DNA of 48,629 nt from F23-D06 sp963620035 (GTDB lineage: Bacteria > Bacteroidota > Bacteroidia > Bacteroidales > WCHB1-69): the NCBI GenBank assembly GCA_963620035.1, contig CAVEXN010000015.1, positions 1 through 48,629 of the forward strand, written 5' to 3'. Made by a program: the position numbers and the translations under genes. Shown in pieces: positions 36,677-44,176 of this stretch (the stretch's first letter is position 1; each line of letters starts with the position of its first letter). Below the pieces are notes generated by a model, which saw only the letters and a program-made list of their open reading frames with translations, had not been told where the DNA came from and searched no databases.

Positions 36677-37735
36677 TCAGCGGTTGCCGTACATCTTGAG
36701 GTAATAATCGACGTATGCGCCTGAAGTGACGTGATCGAACCAAGCCTCGTTTTTGAGATACCAATCAACGGTTTTCTCGAAGCCTTCGTCAAACCTGACA
36801 TTCGGTTTCCATCCCAACTCTTGCCGGATTTTAGACGAGTCGATGGCATACCGCAAGTCATGTCCGGCACGGTCGGTGACGTAGGTGATCAGGCTCTGTG
36901 ATGTGCCGGCTGGTCTTCCGAGCTTGCGGTCCATGATTTCTATCAGTTTGCAGATGAGGTCGATGTTGCGCCACTCGTTGTTGCCGCCGATATTGTAGGT
37001 GGTGCCGGCCCCGGCTTTGTGGAAAATCAGGTCAATGGCTTCCGCATGGTCTTCTACATAAAGCCAGTCGCGCACATTTATACCTTTCCCATAGACGGGT
37101 AGCGGTTTGTTATGCTTTATGTTGTTGATGAACAAGGGTATGAGTTTTTCCGGAAACTGGTTGGGACCGTAGTTGTTCGAGCAGTTGGAAATGACGGTCG
37201 GCATTCCGTAGGTGTCGTGGTAGGCGCGCACGAAATGGTCGGCGCTGGCCTTGGCGGCAGAGTAGGGACTGTGTGGGTTGTAAGGGGTGGTCTCCGTGAA
37301 GAAACCGGTCTCTCCTAACGCACCGTAAACCTCGTCGGTTGAGATCTGGTAAAACTTCTTGCCCTCCCAGTTGCAGTTCCAGACGGTGCGGGCAGCATTC
37401 AGGAGGTTGACGGTGCCGACCACGTTCGTGAGGACGAATTGCGTCGGGTTGGTGATGGAACGGTCCACATGCGACTCTGCCGCAAGGTGGATGACCCCGT
37501 CAAACTGATGACTGCGGAAAAGGTCGAGCAGAAAACCCCCGTCTTCGATGTCGCCCTTGATGAAATGATAGTTCGGGCGGTGTTCGATGTCGGTAAGGTT
37601 TTCAAGGTTTCCGGCGTAGGTCAGTTTGTCAAGATTGTAAACCTCATAGTCGGGATACTTGTTTACGAAAAGCCGTACAACGTGGGAGCCGATGAAACCG
37701 GCACCCCCGGTGATCAATATTGTTTTTGACGACAT
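36677..37735 (-). CDS. rfbB: dTDP-glucose 4,6-dehydratase
   Basis: This 352-residue enzyme converts dTDP-glucose to dTDP-4-keto-6-deoxyglucose, the first committed step to dTDP-rhamnose and other deoxysugars of surface polysaccharides. It has the NAD-binding GGAGFIGSH near the N-terminus, the catalytic STDEVYG (T-D-E) and Y-x3-K (YSAAKAS), and VRAYHDTYGMPTVISNCSNNYGPNQFPEKLIPL. I set the start at ATG 37735 (MSSKTILITGGAGF); an in-frame start at 37774 would add 13 residues (MTSKTTNQRKKNT) that do not belong to the fold. No other rfb gene is adjacent. It may be the last gene of the long minus-strand run, 84 nt after the flavoprotein gene. Confidence 0.93.
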   Translation of the reverse strand: MSSKTILITGGAGFIGSHVVRLFVNKYPDYEVYNLDKLTYAGNLENLTDIEHRPNYHFIKGDIEDGGFLLDLFRSHQFDGVIHLAAESHVDRSITNPTQFVLTNVVGTVNLLNAARTVWNCNWEGKKFYQISTDEVYGALGETGFFTETTPYNPHSPYSAAKASADHFVRAYHDTYGMPTVISNCSNNYGPNQFPEKLIPLFINNIKHNKPLPVYGKGINVRDWLYVEDHAEAIDLIFHKAGAGTTYNIGGNNEWRNIDLICKLIEIMDRKLGRPAGTSQSLITYVTDRAGHDLRYAIDSSKIRQELGWKPNVRFDEGFEKTVDWYLKNEAWFDHVTSGAYVDYYLKMYGNR

Positions 37736-37819
37736 AGTGTTCTTCTTTCTTTGATTGGTTGTCTTGGATGTCATTTCCGACAGATGGCAAATCTGTCATC
37801 AGACGAACTGTATGATTAT

Positions 37820-39034
37820 TTATTTACAATGGGATGAATATGATGATAAAATGTTATTTGCCAAAGCTTTCACATCTGTCATCTGCTCTTCTTTCAACGA
37901 TGACTTGAGGGTTATCACGGGTTCCGACACGGTGCAGTTTGTCAAGGTGTCCAAGACCTTACGCATGACTTGTGCGGACTTTGGCGCCCAGGTTCCGTTT
38001 TCGATGAGGGCAAAGGTGCGGTTCTGCAGTTGGTGTGCCTGCAAGTCGAGCAGCAATGTTTCCATAGGCGGAAACAGTCCGTTGTTGTAAGTCGGTGCGG
38101 CGAGCACGATGTGCCTGCAGCGGAATGCTTCAGCCACCAGATAAGAGACGTGCGTAGCGGACACGTCATACATTCGGATGTCCGTAATGCCTGCTTCTGC
38201 CAGCATGTTGGCCAGTGTGGTGGCAGCGGATGCCGTGTGGCCGTATGGCGAACCATAAAAGATGGCCACACCCTCCGACTCTGGTGTGTAGGTACACCAG
38301 CAAAGATGTTTCTCGATGTAGTAGCCGATGTTTTCACGCCATACGGGACCGTGCAGCGGACAGACCATCTTGATGTCGAGTGCAGAGGCTTTTTGGAGGA
38401 CTTTCTCAACATTGACCCCGTATTTGCCCACAATGTTGGTGTAGTAACGGCGCGCATCGTCCAGCCAGTCGCGGTCAAAGTTGACCTCATCGGCAAAAAG
38501 GTTTCCGGCGAGTGCTCCGAAAGTGCCGAAAGCATCCGCCGAAAAGAGTATTTTCTCGGTTGACTCGTATGAGACCAGCACTTCAGGCCAGTGTACCATG
38601 GGTGCGGCCACAAAGGTGAAAGTGTGCTTCCCGGTGGTTAAGGTGTCGCCCTCTTTTACGATGAGCGGTTCGGTGTGGAATTGTATGTCGAAGAACTGTC
38701 CGGTGAATTTGGCTGCCTGTGCACTGCAGACGAGGCGTGTCTCGGGATGGAGCCGGAGCACGGCGGCCGTCATGGCCAGATGGTCGGGTTCTACATGGTG
38801 GACGACCAGATAGTCGAGGGGGCGGCCCTCCAATGTGGCCTCCAGATTCTCAAGGAACTGCTCGCCTACGGCATTGTCCACCGTGTCCAGCAGAACGGTC
38901 TGCTCGTCAAGAAGCAGATATGCGTTGTAGGATACGCCGCGCGGGATGGGCATGACGTTCTCGAAAAGCGCAAGCCTGCGGTCAGACGCTCCTATGTAAT
39001 AAAGGTTCTCTTTGATTTGTCTTGATGTTGTCAT
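37820..39034 (-). CDS. Flavodiiron protein (A-type flavoprotein, FprA-like)
   Basis: This 404-residue soluble protein has an N-terminal metallo-beta-lactamase-like diiron domain and a C-terminal flavodoxin domain. The iron ligands are recognisable: HHVEPDH (H-x-E-x-D-H), H in MVHWPE, D in FSADAFG and H in CPLHGPVW. The flavodoxin part starts near 255 (VAIFYGSPYGHTASAATTLA, FMN phosphate loop) and continues to AAPTYNNGLFPPM. Such proteins reduce O2 to water and/or NO to N2O, protecting anaerobes. There is no extra rubredoxin or flavin reductase domain, so electrons must come from a separate rubredoxin. It lies 39 nt downstream of a small membrane protein gene. Confidence 0.92.
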   Translation of the reverse strand: MTTSRQIKENLYYIGASDRRLALFENVMPIPRGVSYNAYLLLDEQTVLLDTVDNAVGEQFLENLEATLEGRPLDYLVVHHVEPDHLAMTAAVLRLHPETRLVCSAQAAKFTGQFFDIQFHTEPLIVKEGDTLTTGKHTFTFVAAPMVHWPEVLVSYESTEKILFSADAFGTFGALAGNLFADEVNFDRDWLDDARRYYTNIVGKYGVNVEKVLQKASALDIKMVCPLHGPVWRENIGYYIEKHLCWCTYTPESEGVAIFYGSPYGHTASAATTLANMLAEAGITDIRMYDVSATHVSYLVAEAFRCRHIVLAAPTYNNGLFPPMETLLLDLQAHQLQNRTFALIENGTWAPKSAQVMRKVLDTLTNCTVSEPVITLKSSLKEEQMTDVKALANNILSSYSSHCK

Positions 39035-39073
39035 GATGAGACGGATTTTGTCTGTGAAATGTATTGATTTGGT

Positions 39074-39502
39074 TTATTTGTCTTGGATATTGTCTGTGTC
39101 GGTTTTCGTTTCTGTGAGGTCGCTGTTTTCTTTCTTCAGCACAAAGACCTCAAAGGCTGAATAGAGAAAATAGATGATGATGAAAGAAATGGCGAACCGG
39201 AGAGCATCAGGTCTGTTCAGGATCATATAGAGCGAGAGGAAGAGCAGGCATGAGAACAACTTGACCACACGCGACAGCAGATAGTTGGACACGAACCGCT
39301 GGCTGGTCTTGCCCCGGTCGTCTCGCAGCACGATGTAGATGGAAAACAAAGTGATGGCAAAGAAAAAGAGAATGATGAACGGCAATGCGGGGCTGGCATA
39401 AACGGGGTACAGCCATTGAAAAAGGACGGAAAGCCCGGCGATTACCGCCGAGAACACAATGATGCGGAACGAGAATTTCTTAATGGGTATTTTTTTGCTC
39501 AT
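39074..39502 (-). CDS. Small membrane protein next to AtpZ
   Basis: This 142-residue protein has about four hydrophobic segments (IIVFSAVIAGLSVLFQWL; FIILFFFAITLFSIYIVL; LFSCLLFLSLYMIL; FAISFIIIYFLYSAFEVF) and a charged acidic C-terminal tail. It overlaps the atpZ-like gene by 23 nt, so the two are tightly coupled. In many Bacteroidetes a protein of this type sits between AtpZ and ATP synthase subunit a, which suggests a helper role in Fo assembly. That function is inferred only from position, and no atp gene follows here. Confidence 0.65.
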   Translation of the reverse strand: MSKKIPIKKFSFRIIVFSAVIAGLSVLFQWLYPVYASPALPFIILFFFAITLFSIYIVLRDDRGKTSQRFVSNYLLSRVVKLFSCLLFLSLYMILNRPDALRFAISFIIIYFLYSAFEVFVLKKENSDLTETKTDTDNIQDK

Positions 39503-39740
39503 CTGTTGTTTCTTTTGTCGAAGGGGGCATTGTTTTTTTTATCAGCAAGTACATCGAAAGCGCCACCCCGGCCAACGAGAGCACCACCGTAAACAGGGGG
39601 GAGGTGTCAGCCAGATTGTCGAGTTTGATTCCTCCGAAGACGCCAGCAACTATGAGTGCGGCCATCTCGAAGCCTAAGTTTGAATAATAGGCATACCGGT
39701 GCAGTGCGCTGTCTTGTTTCGGTGACTTTCTGTCAGCCAT
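39480..39740 (-). CDS. AtpZ/AtpI-family ATP synthase accessory protein
   Basis: This 86-residue protein has a basic N-terminus (MADRKSPKQDS) and two transmembrane helices (LGFEMAALIVAGVFGGIKL and LFTVVLSLAGVALSMYLLI), joined by a short loop. This is the pattern of the AtpZ/AtpI family, which helps assemble the c-ring or transports Mg/Ca beside F-type ATP synthases. It starts 9 nt after the bactofilin gene and overlaps the next gene. The ATP synthase subunit genes that normally follow are absent here; the flavodiiron gene takes their place. Confidence 0.8.
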   Translation of the reverse strand: MADRKSPKQDSALHRYAYYSNLGFEMAALIVAGVFGGIKLDNLADTSPLFTVVLSLAGVALSMYLLIKKTMPPSTKETTDEQKNTH

Positions 39741-39749
39741 TCGCCTGTG

Positions 39750-40136
39750 TTATTTCCCGGGTTGTGCGGCGTTTGGCGACGGGGAGTTTTTTTGGCTTTG
39801 CATCCTGCAAGTGCCGGAAAACTCGGCGCCGGGTTCGATGGCGATTTTGCCGGCGATGAGGTTGCCCGTAAGGTTGGCGGTTGACTTCAGGGAAATAAGG
39901 TTTGCCACATTCAGCGTTTCCACTTTTACGGTTCCCTCAATGTCTATGTTGGCACAGGTGATGTTGCCCTCCACTTTGCCGTTGCGGCCGATGATGGCTT
40001 TTGACTTGGATACGATGTTGCCTTTCACGGCACCGTCGATACGGATGTCCCCATTGGTGGCGATGTTGCCTTCGAGTGTGGTGCCGTCGGCGATGATATT
40101 AACGGATCCGGTTTCTCTGGGTTCTGTTTCTTTCAT
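39750..40136 (-). CDS. Bactofilin (polymer-forming cytoskeletal protein)
   Basis: This 128-residue protein is one bactofilin beta-helix: NIIADGTTLEGNIATNGDIRIDG, then repeated short strands (GNIVSKSKAIIGRNGKVEGNI, VETLNVANLISL, GNLIAGKIAIEPGAEFSG) with flexible ends. Bactofilins polymerise without nucleotides at the inner face of the membrane and scaffold cell-wall or secretion proteins. There is no membrane segment. It starts 30 nt after porW and is 9 nt from atpZ, which fits a single transcript. Placement beside the T9SS lipoprotein PorW may reflect a link between cell shape and secretion, but this order also occurs widely in the phylum. Confidence 0.92.
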   Translation of the reverse strand: MKETEPRETGSVNIIADGTTLEGNIATNGDIRIDGAVKGNIVSKSKAIIGRNGKVEGNITCANIDIEGTVKVETLNVANLISLKSTANLTGNLIAGKIAIEPGAEFSGTCRMQSQKNSPSPNAAQPGK

Positions 40137-40166
40137 AATTGCGAATTGATATATTGTATAATGATG

Positions 40167-42866
40167 TTAGTTCCTTTTTTCCAGATAGTTTTTCTTGAAA
40201 AAGTCGTTGTACATGTTCCGTTCCTCTGTTTTGTTGTAGAACGTGGTGTAGTTCGTGGCGGAGATGGCGAAAGGCTCGATGTTGCCGTTGGCGATGTCGG
40301 CGGCGAAGTTCTCGTTTTTGACCAGGATGTCATAGTAGTCCATAGCCGTTTCGCTGTTGGAGAATTTAGACACGGTCACCATCTGCTGGGAGTTGTTGAT
40401 GTAGAAGCTGGTGATGTTGAAGCGTTGGAGGCTGAAGAACGATTTGTTGAATGTGTTCAGGTTCTGCTTGACGGTCTGTACGGACAGGTTGGATGTCTTT
40501 ACCAGCAGAATCAGGTAGTGCTGTTTGTCTTTCTCGAGGACGAATGAGTGTGTGGCAGTCTTTTGTGGGGCGGTGGCGGGGGCATCCGCATTGCCGGCTG
40601 CGTTTTGCATCTCCTCGGCAACAGTATTGACGGCCGGTGTCGGCGCAAGTGTTGAAAGGAATATCCGGGCAAGCTCGGCCACGTCTTCGTGCGGGAAATC
40701 AGTTACAATACGGTTCAGACGTCGCACGAGGGTGTCCTCATTGTAAACTTGTCCGGCGGCCACGGCACAGAGATAACTGTATTTGGCCTTGAGGGTGGTG
40801 TCGGAGCAAAGCGGAATGGCCTGTTCCGACTTGCGTACGACATCTGTCCAACGCTTTTGGCTGAAATCGTCATATACTTCAGCGTAACGGTTCTCGAGTT
40901 CCATTTCGCGGGCCTTCAGCTTCTCGTAATACTTCGGGTCGTTGATGAGCCTGGCGTAGTCCGTGTCCGGGTATTTGGTCAGTATCAGTTGTTTGTAGGT
41001 GTCTGCTTTCGGGTCTTTCAGTTCCGTGTAGAGCACATAGAGCAGATAGGCGCAAGGCTGCGTGTATTCGCCGTCAGGAAATCTCTTGTAGAGCGACTCG
41101 AAAGACTCGCAGGCCTTCGGCAGGTCCTCAAGCAAGTCGCGGTAGATGTAGCCGACTTCAAAAAGATATTTGGAGATCAGTGTGTTGGATGAGTCCAAGG
41201 CTTGCTGTGTCATAGGCAGGTCTTGCAGGTAATAAGCCTCCTTTTTAGGGTCGGTTTCCCGTTTGGGGATAGGGTTGCCGTCTTCGTCGTATTCGAGGGA
41301 GTCGGCGGCGGCATCGGGGTTGTTGAGCAGTTCTAGGTCGTCAAAGGTCAGCAGTTCCTTGTTGCTGACGAACCAGTTGTCTTCGAGTCTCCGGTTGCCC
41401 CAACGGCGGTAAAAGTCCTGCTGCCCGGCCGTTACCAGCGATTGGTTATAGAAGTACCATTTGCCGTTGGATGTGGTTGTGTTGATGTTCGTGTAGGACG
41501 AGGCGTTCTGCAGGGCGAGCATGCGTTCGGCCTCCTCGGCGGCGGCTCTGCGTTCGGCCTCCGTATAGTCGGCGATCATTTTCTGCACCCAGGCGCGGCG
41601 TTGTGCTTCGGGCATCTTTGCGATGCGTTGCAAACTGTCCTGAAGGTCTATCTCGTCAAGCTTCAGCACAAGGTCTTTCAGTACGCTTGCTTTCTTTTTC
41701 ACCCCATCGTAGTCCGGGTAGTTCTTGGGGATGCTCAGGGTGGCGGTGTCGTAGTAGTCTTGCGCCTTTCGGTATTCGTTCGCCTCAAAGTAGAGGTCGG
41801 CCAGCGTGATGCTGGAAAATGTGCGCTGATAGGCGTTGTTGGTATAGGCGGCCACCGACTTGGCCAAATAATCCTTGCGCAGGTCGTCGTCTTCATCTAT
41901 ACGGGCTATTTCGGAGCAGGCATAGTAAATCTGGTCCTTGAAGTCCTCGTTTTTGCTTTCTTCGAGCATCTTGTCAAAGCGTTTCATGATGGCATTGCGT
42001 GACTCTTCTGTGCCGTCATAGTTTCTGGCGATGTGCATCTGCGCACAGAACACCATCTCGTAGGTCGAAGAACTCTTGATGACCTTGTTGAAGCAGTTCT
42101 GCGCCTCTGCCTGCTGTCCGAGTTCTTCGTACAACTCACCCAAGATGAGGTAGAGGCGGGCTTTGAACTCCCTGTCGGGGCGTGCATTGATGGCATTGTT
42201 GAGATAGTCGATGGCTTCTTGCCTGTCGCCGTCCGGTGCGGTGAGGTGATACTCGGCCTTGGCAGCGTTGAAGAGGAGGTTGAAGCGCTTGTTCTTCTTG
42301 TTGGTAGAAAGGTAGTGCAGGTTCTCGAGCTGTTCGTCGGCGCTGGCAAAGTAGCCCTGCCGCATAGAGGTGCGGGCCTGCAGTATGGCGGCCTCATTGT
42401 AGGTGTTGGCTTTGGGATAGTTGTGCAGGATGTAGGACGACATGCGTTGCGCCTGCACATAGTCTTGCTTGTGGAAATAGGATTGCCCCATCAGAAGGTA
42501 GGCGTCGTCGATGGTCTTGACGTGTTCTTTCCCGCGGATCAGCATAGAGTGTTTGTATATGGCCTTGGAAGCTTTTTCGATGGTGCGGTCCAGATGCGTG
42601 AGTGCGGGGGCGAGATCCGACTTTGCGGGATAGTTATAGACGGGGAGCGTGGCGGTATAGTTGTCTTTCGACAGTTTGGAAAGTTCCTCTTCAGCCTGCT
42701 TCATCGACTGCCTGCCGTTCCACAATACGTTATACCGGCAGGTGACATTGTGGTAGGCGCGGTTAGGAAAGGTGTTCTTTGACGTGGAACACCCTGAGAT
42801 CCCTACGGTCAGCACGGCAAGGAGGAAACAGAGGCAGAGCGGGGCGGTTTTGCTTTTCGGTTTCAA
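40167..42866 (-). CDS. porW: T9SS periplasmic lipoprotein PorW/SprE
   Basis: This 899-residue lipoprotein has signal peptide and lipobox ...LTVGISGC (Cys about 26). The N-terminal half is built of TPR-like helices (AYLLMGQSYFHKQDYVQAQRMSSYILHNYPKA; AKAEYHLTAPDGDRQEAIDYLNNAI; LYLILGELYEELGQQAEAQNCFNKVI). A charged Ala/Glu-rich helix lies near 430-450 (EAERRAAAEEAERM). More TPR-like units follow at about 570-720, and a C-terminal domain (HSFVLEKDKQHYLILLV ... FNKSFFSLQRFNITSFYI) closes the protein. Size, lipobox, TPR content and the C-terminal domain fit PorW (Porphyromonas) and SprE (Flavobacterium), which link the PorK/N ring to the Sov translocon. It lies 54 nt downstream of ribE; no promoter is evident between them. 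Confidence 0.82.
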   Translation of the reverse strand: MKPKSKTAPLCLCFLLAVLTVGISGCSTSKNTFPNRAYHNVTCRYNVLWNGRQSMKQAEEELSKLSKDNYTATLPVYNYPAKSDLAPALTHLDRTIEKASKAIYKHSMLIRGKEHVKTIDDAYLLMGQSYFHKQDYVQAQRMSSYILHNYPKANTYNEAAILQARTSMRQGYFASADEQLENLHYLSTNKKNKRFNLLFNAAKAEYHLTAPDGDRQEAIDYLNNAINARPDREFKARLYLILGELYEELGQQAEAQNCFNKVIKSSSTYEMVFCAQMHIARNYDGTEESRNAIMKRFDKMLEESKNEDFKDQIYYACSEIARIDEDDDLRKDYLAKSVAAYTNNAYQRTFSSITLADLYFEANEYRKAQDYYDTATLSIPKNYPDYDGVKKKASVLKDLVLKLDEIDLQDSLQRIAKMPEAQRRAWVQKMIADYTEAERRAAAEEAERMLALQNASSYTNINTTTSNGKWYFYNQSLVTAGQQDFYRRWGNRRLEDNWFVSNKELLTFDDLELLNNPDAAADSLEYDEDGNPIPKRETDPKKEAYYLQDLPMTQQALDSSNTLISKYLFEVGYIYRDLLEDLPKACESFESLYKRFPDGEYTQPCAYLLYVLYTELKDPKADTYKQLILTKYPDTDYARLINDPKYYEKLKAREMELENRYAEVYDDFSQKRWTDVVRKSEQAIPLCSDTTLKAKYSYLCAVAAGQVYNEDTLVRRLNRIVTDFPHEDVAELARIFLSTLAPTPAVNTVAEEMQNAAGNADAPATAPQKTATHSFVLEKDKQHYLILLVKTSNLSVQTVKQNLNTFNKSFFSLQRFNITSFYINNSQQMVTVSKFSNSETAMDYYDILVKNENFAADIANGNIEPFAISATNYTTFYNKTEERNMYNDFFKKNYLEKRN

Positions 42867-42920
42867 AATGCTATTCTATATTCGTATATATTGTCTGCAA
42901 TTAACGAATCTTAAGCCCGT

Positions 42921-43532
42921 TTATTTTTGACGGTCCGAAAAATATTCGTCCAGAAGACGCTGCACATACTTCCCGAAGACATCGAACTCGATGTTGACGA
43001 CGGTGCCGGGCTTGATGTTGTGGAAATTTGTGGCCTTGAAAGTGTATGGGATGATAGCCACCGAGAAGCGTCCCTTTTCCGAATCCACAACGGTGAGGCT
43101 GACCCCGTTGACGGAGATGGAACCCTTGGGGACGGTGAAGTTGTTCTTTCCGGGGTCATAAGTGAAATAGAAGCGCCAGCTGCCGTCTTCGTCCACCACT
43201 TTCTCGCAAGTCGCAGTCTGGTCAACATGCCCTTGCACGATGTGCCCGTCGAATCTGCCGTCCATACGCATGCTGCGTTCCAGATTCACCTCGTAGCCTG
43301 TCTGCCATTGTCCCAAGTTGGTCTTCAGCATCGTCTCTTCCATGGCGGTGACTACATATCGGCGTTTTTCTCGGTCAACTTGCACAACGGTGAGGCAGCA
43401 GCCGTCGTGGGCCATGCTTTGGTCTATGGTGAGCTGGTCTGCAAAGTCAACCTCGATGGTGAAGTCGTAGTTTGTCCTGTCTTTTCTTATTCCAATGATT
43501 TTTCCAGTCTTTTCAATGATTCCGGTGAACAT
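42921..43532 (-). CDS. ribE: Riboflavin synthase (alpha chain)
   Basis: This 203-residue enzyme dismutates two 6,7-dimethyl-8-ribityllumazine molecules to riboflavin. It has the classic N-terminus MFTGIIEKTGKI and two lumazine-binding barrels. The first contains HDGCCLTV, where most relatives have NGVCLTV; the second, about 100 residues later, contains VNGVSLTVVD. GRFDGHIVQGHVDQTA, which closes the first barrel, is intact. The length is normal. It is encoded alone in the minus-strand run, 69 nt after the dCMP deaminase gene; no FMN riboswitch is visible in that short spacer. Confidence 0.96.
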   Translation of the reverse strand: MFTGIIEKTGKIIGIRKDRTNYDFTIEVDFADQLTIDQSMAHDGCCLTVVQVDREKRRYVVTAMEETMLKTNLGQWQTGYEVNLERSMRMDGRFDGHIVQGHVDQTATCEKVVDEDGSWRFYFTYDPGKNNFTVPKGSISVNGVSLTVVDSEKGRFSVAIIPYTFKATNFHNIKPGTVVNIEFDVFGKYVQRLLDEYFSDRQK

Positions 43533-43601
43533 ATTAGGTTTTTTTGTGATTTTCGGATTCTATAGATGATTGTCAGTATAGGGTTGTGGTACTTAAGACA
43601 A

Positions 43602-44090
43602 CTACTGCCGGTCGTACTTCACCACTTCGGAGGAGAAGAATTCAAGTTGGACGCCGGCTTGGGCGAACATTTCCTCAGATTCGGCGCCGGCGTGGTACTT
43701 GTTGGCGCACACCACCCGGGTGATGCCGCAGTTGATGATCAGCATTGCACACACGCGGCAGGGGGTCATGCGGCAGTAGAGCGTGGCGCCGTCGAGGGAG
43801 ATGCCCAGTTTGGCGGCCTGGCAGATGGCATTCTGCTCGGCATGCACGGTGCGCACGCAGTGCTGTGTCACGCTTCCGTCTTCGTGAACGGTCCGCTTCA
43901 TCTGGTGGCCTACTTCGTCGCAGTGGGGCAGGCCTTTGGGCGAGCCGACATACCCGGTTACCAATATCTGCCTGTCGCGTACCACTACGCACCCGCTTCG
44001 TCCGCGGTCGCAGGTGGCCCTCTTGCTGACGGTGTCGGCTATCTCCATGAAATATTCATCCCAAGAAGGACGTCTGTGTTTCTCTTCCAT
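43602..44090 (-). CDS. dCMP deaminase (ComEB family)
   Basis: This 162-residue zinc enzyme converts dCMP to dUMP for dTTP synthesis. The catalytic zinc site is VHAEQNAI (His plus the proton-shuttle Glu) and TPCRVCAML (Cys-x2-Cys). A CDRGRSGCVVVRD stretch near the N-terminus and the HCVRTVHAE segment are typical of the deoxycytidylate deaminase branch. It is the first gene of the minus-strand run, with a -7 box 20 nt upstream of its start and a divergent promoter for rarA behind that. Confidence 0.92.
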   Translation of the reverse strand: MEEKHRRPSWDEYFMEIADTVSKRATCDRGRSGCVVVRDRQILVTGYVGSPKGLPHCDEVGHQMKRTVHEDGSVTQHCVRTVHAEQNAICQAAKLGISLDGATLYCRMTPCRVCAMLIINCGITRVVCANKYHAGAESEEMFAQAGVQLEFFSSEVVKYDRQ

Positions 44091-44109
44091 CTTGCTTTTT
44101 TTTGAGTGG

Positions 44110-44117
44110 CAAAAGTA
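44110..44117 (-). promoter_or_regulatory. -7 box for the dCMP deaminase-ribE-porW run
   Basis: Minus-strand TACTTTTG lies 19 nt upstream of ATG 44090 and 13 nt from the divergent plus-strand -7 box, so the two promoters overlap. Confidence 0.65.
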
Positions 44118-44130
44118 GTCTTTTTTTTTC

Positions 44131-44138
44131 TATTTTTG
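44131..44138 (+). promoter_or_regulatory. -7 box for rarA
   Basis: TATTTTTG lies 38 nt before the TTG at 44177. It falls inside the extended open frame that begins at 44102, which rules out that earlier start. Confidence 0.6.
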
Positions 44139-44176
44139 CATCCCCTATTTTCATATATTCAAAATACGGCAGCGTT

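Noticed and set aside
44102..44176. Upstream extension of RarA from TTG 44102
   Set aside because: It would run through the rarA -7 box, and the added residues do not belong to the family.
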